From NCBI GenBank assembly GCA_041392475.1, contig JAWKLZ010000002.1, positions 434,001-498,000 on the forward strand: a stretch of 64,000 nucleotides of DNA, in the 5' to 3' direction. The notes under the pieces were generated by a model, which saw nothing but the letters and a program-made list of their open reading frames with translations, did no database searches and was not told where the DNA came from. A program made the translations under genes and the position numbers. This DNA is from Chitinophagales bacterium. GTDB taxonomy: Bacteria; Bacteroidota; Bacteroidia; Chitinophagales; UBA2359. This document shows positions 9,072 to 18,789 of the stretch, piece by piece (the first letter of the stretch is position 1; every line of letters starts with the position of its first letter).

Positions 9072-9335
9072 CAGTTAAGTAAGCTCACCTTCTTTGTAAA
9101 TGATAGAGTAGAAGCAAATTATTACCTTTTTAGCCCATACCTTACCATTACAAATTTACCAAGTATAATTCTTATCAGAATAAAACTGCAATAATGTAAG
9201 CGGTTGAAAATTACCAATTAACTCCATTGCGTATAACCATTTTTCCACAAAATTGAGGCGAACAGGGTAAAGTTATTTTAATTTTCATTCTTTAATGGGC
9301 GAGTTATTTTTTTTCAAAAATTATCAGATAAAATT
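9072..9335 (+). other. Long 5' leader or undetected small RNA upstream of the DUF4290 gene
   Basis: About 260 bases lie between the predicted start of transcription and the DUF4290 start codon. I see no open frame, no riboswitch I can name and no clear terminator hairpin. It may be a long leader, or a separate small RNA may be encoded here. Confidence 0.3.
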
Positions 9336-9992
9336 ATGAGTCATGGATTGAAGTACAATACCTCTTTGACACCAGTGTTGTTCAAAGAGTACGGTCGAAA
9401 TGTTCAGCAATTGGTAGATCATTGCATCACCATTGAAGATGAAAAATATAGGAATGCTTTTGCTCAAGCCATCATTGACTTGATGGGACAAATGAGTCCT
9501 CACCTGCGGAATGTAGAAGATTTTCGTCACAAACTATGGGACCACCTTTTTGAAATAGCAAACTATAAGTTGGATATTGACTCACCTTATCCCATTCCTC
9601 TAAAAAAAGAAGTGCTGGAACAGCCTAAGTTGGATTATCCCCAATCCCGAATGCGTTTTCGTCACTATGGCAAAAACGTTGAACGGTTAATCAAAAAGGC
9701 AATAGCCATGGAAGACGGGCCTAAAAAACAAGCATTTGCAAGGGTAATCGCCAACTATATGAAGATGGTCTATGCGAACTGGAATAGAGATGGAGTGAGT
9801 GATGAACTGATTAAGAGTGACCTTGAGCTTTTATCAAAAGGCGAATTGACCTTGAGTGAGGAAGCAGCTATCAAAATGCCCAAATCAAACCAAATGAAAC
9901 CACGCAAACGTTCTGTTGGTAGAAGCGGGGGCAAAAGCAATCGAGGGGGTAGTTATAAATCTAAAAATAACAAACGTAGAAATTTTCGTTAG
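9336..9992 (+). CDS. DUF4290-family protein
   Basis: A 218-residue cytoplasmic protein. It has the conserved Bacteroidota DUF4290 sequence, beginning MSHGLKYNTSLTPVLFKEYG and including a second related half (LKYNT.../MRFRHYGKNVERLI). It is mostly helical. Its last ~30 residues are a Lys/Arg/Gly/Ser-rich basic tail, which could bind nucleic acid or a membrane surface. The function is unknown. It ends three bases before murA and is typically found next to it, suggesting a role tied to cell-wall synthesis, but that is context inference. Confidence 0.88.
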   Translation: MSHGLKYNTSLTPVLFKEYGRNVQQLVDHCITIEDEKYRNAFAQAIIDLMGQMSPHLRNVEDFRHKLWDHLFEIANYKLDIDSPYPIPLKKEVLEQPKLDYPQSRMRFRHYGKNVERLIKKAIAMEDGPKKQAFARVIANYMKMVYANWNRDGVSDELIKSDLELLSKGELTLSEEAAIKMPKSNQMKPRKRSVGRSGGKSNRGGSYKSKNNKRRNFR

Positions 9993-9995
9993 ACA

Positions 9996-11312
9996 ATGGA
10001 GCAGAATGCCTTTGAAATCATTGGAGGGAAACCACTATATGGAGAATTGACTCCACAAGGTGCTAAGAATGAGGCCTTACAAATAATATGTGCGGTATTA
10101 CTTACCAGTGAAAAAGTAATCATCTCTAACATTCCCAACATCCGAGATGTCAATAAACTCATAGAAATTATCGCAGATTTAGGCGTAAAAGTAGAACGTC
10201 TAAGTGAAGATACCTACTGTTTTCAAGCAGATGAAGTCAACATGGATTACCTTCATTCCGAATCATTTAGAGCGCAAGTAAGCAAACTTCGAGGTTCCGT
10301 TATGATTGTTGGTCCCTTGTTGACCCGTTTTCAGAAAGCTTACTTGCCTAGACCAGGTGGTGATAAAATTGGACGTAGGCGATTGGACACCCACTTCTTA
10401 GGATTAGAGGCTTTGGGTGGACAATTCACGTACAGCGAAGATGAAAATGCCTTTAACATAGATTCGGAAGGATTAAAGGGAACCTATATTTTGCTTGAAG
10501 AAGCCTCGGTAACAGGAACTGCAAATATTGTAATGGCAGCAGTGATGGCAGAAGGTGTAACAACTATTTACAATGCTGCTTGTGAGCCATACATCCAACA
10601 ATTGTGTCGAATGCTCAATAGTATGGGTGCACAAATCAAGGGCATCTCCTCCAATATGCTCACCATACATGGTGTTTCGATGCTACATGGTTGTCAGCAT
10701 CGAATTCTACCAGATATGCTCGAAATTGGTAGTTTCATTGGTTTGGCGGCAATGACCCAATCAGAAATCACCATCAAAAATGCCAGAGTCGATCAATTAG
10801 GAATTATTCCCACTACTTTCCGCAAAATGGGGATACAGTTGGAAATCAGGGGGGATGATATTTACATTCCTGCTCAAAAAAACTACACGATTCAAAAATT
10901 TATTGATGGCTCTATTTTAACGATTTCCGACCATCCTTGGCCTGGCTTAACTCCTGATTTACTGAGTGTATTGTTGGTGCTTGCTACTCAAGCAGAAGGC
11001 AGTGTCTTGATTCACCAAAAAATGTTTGAGAGCCGTTTGTTTTTTGTGGATAAACTGATAGATATGGGTGCCCAGATTATTTTGTGTGATCCACATAGAG
11101 CCGTAGTTATTGGACTCAATAGAGGGTATCCGCTTCGTGGTATTCGCATGAGTTCTCCCGATATTCGTGCAGGAATAGCATTATTAATTGCAGCACTATC
11201 AGCGGAAGGCAAGAGTATTATCAGCAACATCAATCAAATAGACAGAGGTTATCAAGACATTGATGGAAGATTGAAGGCATTGGGCGCACAGATTCGTCGA
11301 ATAGATGAGTAG
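9996..11312 (+). CDS. murA: UDP-N-acetylglucosamine 1-carboxyvinyltransferase (MurA)
   Basis: A 438-residue cytoplasmic enzyme of full family length. It transfers enolpyruvate from PEP to UDP-GlcNAc, the first committed step of peptidoglycan synthesis. The substrate-binding QGAKNEAL motif is present (Lys24). The mobile catalytic loop reads LPRPGGDKIGRRRLDTHF (117-134). The position equivalent to E. coli Cys115 is Asp123. MurA enzymes with Asp there stay active but are not alkylated by fosfomycin. The gene follows DUF4290 by three bases and is presumably co-transcribed from the promoter at 9037-9071. Confidence 0.96.
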   Translation: MEQNAFEIIGGKPLYGELTPQGAKNEALQIICAVLLTSEKVIISNIPNIRDVNKLIEIIADLGVKVERLSEDTYCFQADEVNMDYLHSESFRAQVSKLRGSVMIVGPLLTRFQKAYLPRPGGDKIGRRRLDTHFLGLEALGGQFTYSEDENAFNIDSEGLKGTYILLEEASVTGTANIVMAAVMAEGVTTIYNAACEPYIQQLCRMLNSMGAQIKGISSNMLTIHGVSMLHGCQHRILPDMLEIGSFIGLAAMTQSEITIKNARVDQLGIIPTTFRKMGIQLEIRGDDIYIPAQKNYTIQKFIDGSILTISDHPWPGLTPDLLSVLLVLATQAEGSVLIHQKMFESRLFFVDKLIDMGAQIILCDPHRAVVIGLNRGYPLRGIRMSSPDIRAGIALLIAALSAEGKSIISNINQIDRGYQDIDGRLKALGAQIRRIDE

Positions 11313-11382
11313 AAAAATTGGACTTTGGACAAGAGAAACGAGAACAGAGAAAAAATAAATCCCTCCACTTGATTACTAATCA

Positions 11383-11811
11383 CTATTCTTCTGCAACTTT
11401 TACATATTCTACATTACGCATCCATTTCATTGAACCTTCGGTCAAGCACTGTTCCTGTGGGCCACAATGATAAATGTAAACATCTCCTTTTATCTCAAGC
11501 ACTCTACCTATCAATGGCTGCAATTCGGGCTTCTTTGAGCTACCCGCTTTGTAATCTTCAGAAATAAAAACGTCTTCAATGGCTAAAATAGCACCTTTTG
11601 AAGTATAGAGTTCTCCGTTCAATATGCGGTTGCCATCAAATTCCTCCCAGCCCCCTAAGCTGTTTTTTTCTATTTTATCTGCAAGTCCAATCACTTCTTT
11701 TTGAGTAGAAGAAGGCAGTTGCTCATTGGTTTGTTGCTGACTTTTTGGAGTATTTGTACAGCTATTGGCCCACAATAGCACTGCGAAGAGGAATGATAAC
11801 AGTGTTTTCAT
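11383..11811 (-). CDS. Hypothetical lipoprotein
   Basis: A 142-residue protein with a lipoprotein signal (hydrophobic N-terminus, WANSC with Cys18 as the lipidated residue), then a Gln/Ser/Thr-rich linker to about residue 40. The C-terminal ~95 residues form a small beta-rich domain with GRVLEIKGDVYIYHCGPQEQ near its end, where two cysteines could form a disulphide. I do not recognise the family. It converges on murA with a 70-base gap that shows no clear terminator. Confidence 0.65.
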   Translation of the reverse strand: MKTLLSFLFAVLLWANSCTNTPKSQQQTNEQLPSSTQKEVIGLADKIEKNSLGGWEEFDGNRILNGELYTSKGAILAIEDVFISEDYKAGSSKKPELQPLIGRVLEIKGDVYIYHCGPQEQCLTEGSMKWMRNVEYVKVAEE

Positions 11812-11919
11812 ATTTTGAAAAATTTGTTCATGATTATATGCACTTCAAAATTACAAATAAATTTTCTGTAGTCTGTTAGGGTGATGAAGACAATCGATTT
11901 GATGCTGTCAATATGAATA

Positions 11920-13002
11920 TTACTTCGGTGCTCTAATCAACAACCAAACTGCAATCACTCCAAAAATAAGATTGGGCATCCAAGCTCCTAAAAGCGGAGA
12001 CAAGTTGCCATTGGTAGCAAAAGTGGTCGAAAATTGAAGTGCCACAATGTAACCCGCACTGAGAGCGATTCCAACAAATACATGAAATCCCATTCCTCCT
12101 CTAACTTTTCGAGAAGCAACTGCTAAAGCTATGATTGACAGTATATATGTAGAAAAAGGAACCGCAGTACGCCGGTGTTTTTCGACTTCGTAATACTCCA
12201 AATTGGGTGTGCCACGGTATTTTTCTTTGGCAATGTAGTCGTTGAGTTCTGGGCGAGTCATGGCATCCTTGAAGCGTTTTTCTCTTTCAAAATCCTTGGG
12301 GTGAAAATTTAAAGTAGTATCCAAATTCGCACCCTTTGAGATGGTTTCTTGCAGTCCATTGATTCGCCTTTCGGTATAGTTGGACAGAGTCCATTTCCCT
12401 TTTTCACCATCCCATTTTGCCCTTGCAGCATGTAGTTTGTAAATCATGTTTTGATTGGAATCTATTTGCTCTAAGGTAAATTTTCGTCCTGAACTATCTC
12501 TGATAATATAAGTTTCCAAATAAATGTAGGAATCGGGTGCAATTTGGAGGTGAATATCTTTATCTCTATTCACAATCTGTCCTCTCATATATTGATATTC
12601 AAAGGCTAAGCGTTCTTTGTTGGCATTGGGAACCCAATAATGACTACCATACAATTGTAGAACAACCAATAGAGTAGCTGCAAAAAAATAGGGTCCAAAG
12701 AGGATGCGATAGAAGCTGATACCGCTTGCTAATATAGCAATGATTTCGGTGCGGTAGGCCATTCGTGAGGTAAAGAAAATAGCCGATACAAAAATAAACA
12801 AAGGACTGAGAGTAAGCACCGTATGAGGAATGAAATTGGCGTAATATTGAAAAATAATCAGATTCATAGGGGCATTATTCTCCAAGAAATCATCTATGCG
12901 TTCCGATAAATCTATGACCACAATCACAGCGGAGAGCAATAAGACGGTAAAGAAAAAAGTACCCAAAAATTTTCCAACAATGTACTTGTCTAATTTTTTC
13001 AT
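11920..13002 (-). CDS. LptF/LptG-family lipopolysaccharide export permease
   Basis: A 360-residue membrane protein with the LptF/LptG plan. Three hydrophobic segments lie in the first ~120 residues, a hydrophilic periplasmic beta-jellyroll spans about 125-280, and three more helices follow at about 285-360. The N-terminus KLDKYIVGKFLGTFFFTVL is typical. These permeases pair with LptB to extract LPS from the inner membrane and pass it to the periplasmic bridge. I chose the ATG at 13002 over the in-frame GTG at 13008, since ATG-AAA-AAA fits the usual N-terminus. Only one permease gene is present here. Confidence 0.9.
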   Translation of the reverse strand: MKKLDKYIVGKFLGTFFFTVLLLSAVIVVIDLSERIDDFLENNAPMNLIIFQYYANFIPHTVLTLSPLFIFVSAIFFTSRMAYRTEIIAILASGISFYRILFGPYFFAATLLVVLQLYGSHYWVPNANKERLAFEYQYMRGQIVNRDKDIHLQIAPDSYIYLETYIIRDSSGRKFTLEQIDSNQNMIYKLHAARAKWDGEKGKWTLSNYTERRINGLQETISKGANLDTTLNFHPKDFEREKRFKDAMTRPELNDYIAKEKYRGTPNLEYYEVEKHRRTAVPFSTYILSIIALAVASRKVRGGMGFHVFVGIALSAGYIVALQFSTTFATNGNLSPLLGAWMPNLIFGVIAVWLLIRAPK

Positions 13003-13106
13003 CACCACAATTTTACGAACTTTTTTAGACTTTATCTTTCAAAACGTTTTCTTGGCAGAAAAGGCTGCTAGGTAAAATTCAAAATGGTGATGATATTAAA
13101 AACAAC

Positions 13107-14672
13107 TTATAGACTTGCACTGAGGTGCGTATCATAATCCAACTGCGAGATTTCGTATTGCATCATTTCAATGGTAGTTGGACGCATTTGCAGCGAATGT
13201 AAATATTTTTCACCAACTACTATTGATTGGATATCAATGTAAGGTTGGTTGTGTTTATAACTGATTGCCACTATACTACCATTAGCTCCAAAAGGAAGAT
13301 TTTCGAATAAGTAATTGCCTTCACTGTCTTTGGTAGCTACTACAACGGTATTGTAGCCATCCAAAATAAGGTATAAATTGGCTTTATTATCTTTATGAGA
13401 GCTAAGTTGCGCCATCATCTTTCGTTTAGAAGTATTGGTTGGTAGAAATTCATTGACGCTAAACCAACCTGTATGGTGAATCATAAAAGTGTTTTTAGCC
13501 TGCGACCTACCTACATTGGCGACTTTTTCTTTGCTTCTTTCTGCAATCAAATATTTGCGGCAATTGTTCATTTGCATATACATGTTGGCTGTAAATGCGG
13601 TCATCCCATTGGCCAAAAGCTGATTGTAAGCATTTTCGTCTTCGAGGTTGATTCCATAAGGTGTTTGGTATAATGGTTTGGTATATTTTTCGGCAGCAAA
13701 ATGGCTGAACTGATTCGCCAATTTTTGAAATATTTGAATAGATTCGGGATTTACAGAAGGATCTTTGGCTAATTGACTAAAATAATACGTTGTTTTACTA
13801 TCTGATTCCTTTAAGTCTGCTTCGATATTATTCGTATATTTTTGTATTACTTCCTCAATCGCATACAATTCTTGGTATTTTTGCAGCACTTCCAATCGTT
13901 CTTCAAAAGCTCTTGTTGCAATAAAAGTTTGTTCAAATTTGGCTTGAGAAAGATATTGTTTCAAAGATGGACTCAAATCCATATCGCTGAAAGTCATCTG
14001 CTGCAATGGTAGGGAAATCATGCGATTGATTTGAGGCATTGATTTTGTCCACCAACTTTGACCTTTTTGGTCAAATTCTGCAAAAAACGCACGGTTATCG
14101 CCATCCCGATTGCGTGTAGGAAGTTCCACATATACCAATTTCTCGGGAGCAATTTTGAGGATTTCCTCATGCGAATAAGCATTGAAGTAAATCAAGCCAT
14201 CTGAAGATAGTAAACTATTAAAGGTGTTTGTTGTGATATTAGAGAGTAAGTATTCAGACTTGCTATCCAATTCCTTCACCTCTATGATTATATTTCCTAT
14301 CACACTGCTTCCATCTGGGTGAACAAAACAATTGGCAGGAATACTGATAAGTGCGCTACCATTGGTCACTAGTGTATTGTCTCGTTGATTGTCTAAATCA
14401 TAAAACTGACTCGCAACATCTGTTTCTTCAAAAAGCTCATACAAAGGGTGTAGTGTACGCTGGTCAATAGATGGAGGAATTTGATTGTATTCATTGGAGC
14501 TACGCTGCTCTACTGCATTGCCAATGGAAATTGAGGTTGTATTGCCATCTGCCGCCTTTGAAGAAGGAAGTGATTTTGAATTAGATTTTATTAGCTTTGG
14601 AGAATTTGTATTGCTTTTTGGAGTTGAGACAACAGCAGTTGTTTCTCTTTGTTGAAACAAATTTTGATTCAT
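13107..14672 (-). CDS. Hypothetical protein with ZU5-like segment
   Basis: A 521-residue protein with no signal peptide or membrane helix. The first ~75 residues are Ser/Thr/Asn-rich and probably disordered. Residues about 98-135 (GSALISIPANCFVHPDGSSV and following GNIIIEVKE) resemble the ZU5-like segment found in many large Bacteroidota exported proteins. The middle is helical (about 225-330). The end is a carboxypeptidase-regulatory-like beta region (YLILDGYNTVVVATKDSEGN). The frame stays open for about 24 codons upstream of the ATG without a start codon, so the true N-terminus is uncertain. No function can be assigned. Confidence 0.6.
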   Translation of the reverse strand: MNQNLFQQRETTAVVSTPKSNTNSPKLIKSNSKSLPSSKAADGNTTSISIGNAVEQRSSNEYNQIPPSIDQRTLHPLYELFEETDVASQFYDLDNQRDNTLVTNGSALISIPANCFVHPDGSSVIGNIIIEVKELDSKSEYLLSNITTNTFNSLLSSDGLIYFNAYSHEEILKIAPEKLVYVELPTRNRDGDNRAFFAEFDQKGQSWWTKSMPQINRMISLPLQQMTFSDMDLSPSLKQYLSQAKFEQTFIATRAFEERLEVLQKYQELYAIEEVIQKYTNNIEADLKESDSKTTYYFSQLAKDPSVNPESIQIFQKLANQFSHFAAEKYTKPLYQTPYGINLEDENAYNQLLANGMTAFTANMYMQMNNCRKYLIAERSKEKVANVGRSQAKNTFMIHHTGWFSVNEFLPTNTSKRKMMAQLSSHKDNKANLYLILDGYNTVVVATKDSEGNYLFENLPFGANGSIVAISYKHNQPYIDIQSIVVGEKYLHSLQMRPTTIEMMQYEISQLDYDTHLSASL

Positions 14673-15248
14673 CGCCTCTTGATCTGTGCGGTATTTATTG
14701 ATAATATCTTCTTCAAAAATATCATTAGACTTGTACGGATTTGATTATGATAGAGTTATGTGAAAAGTGATTTGTTGTGTGCAATTATTTTCCTCTTGAA
14801 AAACATTTGTTATAATCAAAATATAGGACTCTTTTTCAAAACATTTGTTTATGAGTGTTTTAAGCATAAAATAATAAATCATTAAATATTTTCAATAATT
14901 TATTATTCACTGATTATCGAGCCGAACAAGTCTATTGGGTAACCAAGCAAGAATAACTCCAAATAGTATTAAAAACAACAATATTGCAGCTCGAAACATA
15001 ATCAGAATGGATTTTGGGTGTATAGAATAGTGCCTGCGTAGTGTTTTAATATCCTACAATGTAATAAAATTAGAATTACAAAAAAAAAAAAAATGGAGAG
15101 GTATAAGAGGTGTTAAGAAAATGAACTTAAACAACCATATTTACAACTTTGCTCTGCAAAGAGTACAGTGACATAAGCTTATTGTTTAATATTCACAATA
15201 AAAGTTTTTTTTACTGAAAAATGACAATAAACTTCAAATATAAATAAA
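14673..15248. other. Intergenic stretch with one possible small membrane ORF
   Basis: About 575 AT-rich bases between two minus-strand genes. It includes an A-run near 15080-15093. Apart from a possible 30-residue hydrophobic ORF (14907-14999) I see no gene or structured RNA. Confidence 0.5.
14907..14999 (-). CDS. Possible 30-residue single-helix membrane peptide
   Basis: An ATG at 14999-14997 opens a 30-codon frame ending TGA. The product starts MFRAAILLFLILFGVILAWL and finishes with a short polar basic tail containing RLVRL. It would be one transmembrane helix with a positive C-terminal flank. No clear promoter box is visible upstream. It may be a chance ORF. Confidence 0.3.
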   Translation of the reverse strand: MFRAAILLFLILFGVILAWLPNRLVRLDNQ

Positions 15249-15292
15249 AAACCCCCTACCAAATCCTTTAAAGGCATTTGATAGGGGGTTTT
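15249..15292 (-). terminator. Intrinsic terminator downstream of the DUF4197 gene
   Basis: AACCCCCTACCAAAT pairs with ATTTGATAGGGGGTT over 15 positions with one mismatch. On the minus strand it is followed by a T-rich run at about 15250-15241. It lies about 40 bases after the stop of the 15331-16059 gene. Confidence 0.88.
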
Positions 15293-15330
15293 CATAGCAT
15301 AATTTTGTCCAATCAAAGAACAGGGAAAAC

Positions 15331-16059
15331 CTAATTATCCTGCAATTTGAAGACTCTCTTCAAAATATCGGTCGTTCTAGCCAATGGGTCTTTTCGGATT
15401 TTTGCCTCTTCTTTTTCGACCATGAAAAACAAACCATCTAAAGCCTGATTGGTTACATAGTCTGCTAAATCAGGATTCACCTTTTTGACAAAAGGAACTT
15501 TATTGTATTTCCCAACAATATCGTCCCAGTTTCGAGTAACCCCAACCTGGTTGAGCGAAGTTTCAATAACAGGACGAAAAGAGTTGTAAAGTTCTTGGGT
15601 TGTGGTTCGCTTCAAAAAGTTGGTAGCAGCATTATTTTCTCCCTTCAAAATACTCATAGCGTCAGTGATGGTCATCTTTTGAATGGATGAGATAAAAATC
15701 TTTGCTGCTCCTTTTGCCGCTTCTTCTGCTCCACGGTTGATGTTGACCACCAATTTGTCTATCTCATTTCCCAAGCCCAGGTCACGAAGTGTATTTTCTA
15801 CTTTTTGAACATCAGGAGGAAAAGGGATACGGATATTTGCATTGCCGTTGTAACCGTCTAACTGCGACACTACACCAGCACCTTTGGTAATACCTACTTC
15901 CAAAGCTTGTTTCAAACCCTGAATAACTTGAAGTTCGGTGACAGGGCCATCTCCTGAAGTTCCCAATACATCACCAACACTTTTAAGGATTTCTTGTCCA
16001 GACGAGCAAGCACTAAAGAACATACTTACTGTTAGAAATAATACGACTATTTTTTTCAT
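15331..16059 (-). CDS. DUF4197-family lipoprotein
   Basis: A 242-residue lipoprotein (MFFSAC, Cys18). The body matches the DUF4197 family: the N-terminal VIQGLKQALEVGITKGAGVV, the IRIPFPPDVQKVENTLRDLG segment and the conserved C-terminal ALDGLFFMVEKEEAKIRKDP. It is largely helical and probably periplasmic. The family is widespread in Gram-negatives but has no known function. It has its own promoter-like box and terminator, so it is probably monocistronic. Confidence 0.9.
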   Translation of the reverse strand: MKKIVVLFLTVSMFFSACSSGQEILKSVGDVLGTSGDGPVTELQVIQGLKQALEVGITKGAGVVSQLDGYNGNANIRIPFPPDVQKVENTLRDLGLGNEIDKLVVNINRGAEEAAKGAAKIFISSIQKMTITDAMSILKGENNAATNFLKRTTTQELYNSFRPVIETSLNQVGVTRNWDDIVGKYNKVPFVKKVNPDLADYVTNQALDGLFFMVEKEEAKIRKDPLARTTDILKRVFKLQDN

Positions 16060-16096
16060 GTGAAATAATTTGAAAAATAATGAAAAATAAAAAGAG

Positions 16097-16104
16097 CAAA
16101 TTTA
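16097..16104 (-). promoter_or_regulatory. Putative -7 promoter box for the DUF4197 gene
   Basis: On the minus strand this reads TAAATTTG, a full match to TAnnTTTG, 38 bases before the ATG at 16059. No -33 element is clear. Confidence 0.45.
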
Positions 16105-16254
16105 ATAAGAATAGAGCAGTGGATGGGACGTAAATGCTTATTTTGTGGGAGTAAGTTGGCTGTTTATTTATTAGACTTTTGATTGGCTACAAAAGTCACT
16201 AAGTAAAGTGGGGAGCATCAACATTGTCTTTAGACCAAAGTGAAAGTTTAACGA

Positions 16255-18615
16255 TTACTTAAAGGGGTTTTCTAACAAACGTTGAATTTTAGTTCTGAGT
16301 TGCTTTCTACGCTCTTTTCGACGTACTTTTTTTTCTTGACGTTTCTGCATTTTATCCATTATCTGTGCGCTTGTATTGTCATCGTTTATCAAATTCTTTG
16401 TGCTAATGGTCGACACAATACCTGTGAGAATTCCTTTCCACCAAAAATTAATAATGGATTTGCTATCATCTCGTTCATAATCAATAATCCCTTCTCTAAA
16501 TTTCCCTCCTCTTTTGGGATTGTCGTTTCTAATAAAGAGTTTGTCTGCAAAAAAGGAAATAATATCTTGTTTCGCAGTCACCTTACCTGTTTCTTTATCC
16601 TTCAAAGTGATCTTCAAGTCGTTGTAATAAAGATGCAATTTGCCTCTCGCTCGTTTATCGGTTGCGAAAGCAGAAAAAGTAATTTTATCAATTTTACCGC
16701 CATCTACTCTAGCAGGTACGACCTCCAAAATGGGATTGAAGTCTGTCATATCCATGCCGCTGAGTGAACCCGAAAAAGTATGTGCATATTCACTACTATT
16801 CAAAGGAAAACTGAAATCGATTTTTAGAAATCCCGTTCCCATCACATATCCCTCTGCTTGCAAAGTAGCTTTTGTATCATTAGTAATGAGTAAACTATTA
16901 TTGGTGATATTGTTGATATTAGCATTGAATTTGTCCAAGGTAAAAAGCCCCATTTTAGACGCTGTTGGCCCATAAGTAGTATATTCTATTTTGCTGTCTT
17001 TTACTTCAATGTTGTCAATATAAGTGGTAATGGGAAGATTCTGAAGCATAGCTTGCGGCATGGGTAAAACCCGCTCACTTGGATGTTCCAATCTCTCATC
17101 CAAAAAAACTTCAATAAACGCATTGGTAAGAAGTATCTTTTTTACGTTCAAAGTACCTCTACTCAGCAAAGAATTGATATCCAGACCATTCATACTAACA
17201 TCCATATTCGCAATACGTGTCCAACCGACTCTATGGCCTACAATGTGTCCCAACTCTAATTTAGAATGGTTTGGAGATAAGTTGACCTTTTTCATATCCG
17301 CTTTTTCGTTTACCATGTCCAAACTTATTTGATCCATTGTCAAAGTACTCAGAGCATCAGGCAATTGTCGTCGAAAATTTCCAGTCGTAATTTTGAAATC
17401 ATCAGCATAAAAAAGTTTATCCTTTTGGTCTTCCAGCGAATGATCAACCCTAAAATTGTTAATAGCCAAGTTGATAGAATTTATAGACATCAGCTCTTCC
17501 TCGTTTTCGGCATCCAATACCAACAAAGAAGCATCGTTGATGGTAAAAGATTCTATTCCAAAAGTATTGAGTTTTGGCGTTAAAATTTGCTGAAAATCAA
17601 TGCTTTTCATTTCATTTTTCTTCCAGTCATTTTCTACATTATTATATTTCTTGAGTACAATTTTGGGTTCGTTGAGTTCTACTGCAGGAATAGTCCATTG
17701 CTCTGAACGCATCAATGCCTTGTAGTCACCATCAAAAAAATCAGACGTATTCAAGGTAATCTCTTGAATCTCTATGGATTGTACGTTTTTATTGCCGCCA
17801 TCTTTGGGAATCAGTTGGAGAGATTGAAGCTTCAATAAGGATTCATCTAAGGAAAACGAAGCACAGGAGATTCCTAAATTGTACTTACTTTTAGGAATCG
17901 GTACAATAGTTTCATTTATATCAAACTGAATATTACTTGCCTTGATAGGTAGGTCCTGAATCGTTTCCCCCATATATTGAGGCGTAGCCATTTCTACATC
18001 ACTAAGATGTGCATTTATGTTTTGAGTAATAGCAACTTGAAGGGTATCTTGGCCTATTACTTTCAAATACTCCATTTTAGAATTTTTGACCAGTATATCG
18101 CCCACAAAAAATGATTGAATTTCGGTAAGGACTTCTTCTATCGGCTGTTCTACTTCACATGAATCAGGTACTTCAATGGAGGGACAGTTGCGTTTTTCGA
18201 GTTGCAGCATTTTAATTGTTCCTTCATGAAGTTGAACATTATTGATATTGACATGTTTTTGCCACAAAGCATCATACAAGTCAATACCTGTGATAGTGAA
18301 TTTTGGAATTTGCAAATCAAAAATATTGTAGGTTGGAAGCGTACAATCTCCATATCTTTGAAGCACTTGCTCCATATTTGGTTGAATGTGAATATCTTTT
18401 AGTAGTATCTCTTGGGCGGCAATATTGATGTTCAACTTGTTGAAATGAAGCTTATACATATCATCCGAGGCATCTTGTATTTTTGATTGAAGTTGTGAGG
18501 AAATGAAAGGATACAAGTAGCGACTGATAGCCCATTGAAGTGAAAACAACAACAGAAGAACCAAAGCCGAAGTAACGGCGATATATTTTATTATTTTGAT
18601 GTACGGGATATTCAT
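16255..18615 (-). CDS. AsmA-like envelope protein
   Basis: A 786-residue protein with one N-terminal transmembrane helix (about 10-30) followed by a long periplasmic region of repeating beta-strand patterns. These have phrases typical of AsmA/DUF748-like bridge proteins, such as KLNINIAAQEILLKDIHI, VNINNVQLHEGTIKML and the late VDGGKIDKITFSAFATD. The C-terminus is a short highly basic tail (KRQEKKVRRKERRKQLRTK) after about residue 750. AsmA-like proteins are implicated in lipid transfer between the membranes; whether this one does so is inference. It is divergent from yaaA. Confidence 0.7.
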   Translation of the reverse strand: MNIPYIKIIKYIAVTSALVLLLLFSLQWAISRYLYPFISSQLQSKIQDASDDMYKLHFNKLNINIAAQEILLKDIHIQPNMEQVLQRYGDCTLPTYNIFDLQIPKFTITGIDLYDALWQKHVNINNVQLHEGTIKMLQLEKRNCPSIEVPDSCEVEQPIEEVLTEIQSFFVGDILVKNSKMEYLKVIGQDTLQVAITQNINAHLSDVEMATPQYMGETIQDLPIKASNIQFDINETIVPIPKSKYNLGISCASFSLDESLLKLQSLQLIPKDGGNKNVQSIEIQEITLNTSDFFDGDYKALMRSEQWTIPAVELNEPKIVLKKYNNVENDWKKNEMKSIDFQQILTPKLNTFGIESFTINDASLLVLDAENEEELMSINSINLAINNFRVDHSLEDQKDKLFYADDFKITTGNFRRQLPDALSTLTMDQISLDMVNEKADMKKVNLSPNHSKLELGHIVGHRVGWTRIANMDVSMNGLDINSLLSRGTLNVKKILLTNAFIEVFLDERLEHPSERVLPMPQAMLQNLPITTYIDNIEVKDSKIEYTTYGPTASKMGLFTLDKFNANINNITNNSLLITNDTKATLQAEGYVMGTGFLKIDFSFPLNSSEYAHTFSGSLSGMDMTDFNPILEVVPARVDGGKIDKITFSAFATDKRARGKLHLYYNDLKITLKDKETGKVTAKQDIISFFADKLFIRNDNPKRGGKFREGIIDYERDDSKSIINFWWKGILTGIVSTISTKNLINDDNTSAQIMDKMQKRQEKKVRRKERRKQLRTKIQRLLENPFK

Positions 18616-18677
18616 TGAGTTTTTAAAATGGTATTCATTACACTAAAATTACTGTTTTTCATGTGATTGAACAAATT

Positions 18678-18685
18678 TAACTTTG
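18678..18685 (+). promoter_or_regulatory. Putative -7 promoter box for yaaA
   Basis: TAACTTTG matches TAnnTTTG and lies 105 bases upstream of the yaaA ATG. The -33 element is unclear. Confidence 0.35.
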
Positions 18686-18789
18686 CAGAGTTGATATATG
18701 CCAATAGGTACTCTGAAAAGTATGTAACTTTATGCAATGATTTGATAATTGCGTGTAAGTTTTACAATATAACCCAAATATAAGCAATA

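Noticed and set aside
9072..9335. Named regulatory RNA such as 6S RNA or a riboswitch
   Set aside because: The leader is long, but I could not match any conserved fold by eye. A covariance-model search would be decisive.
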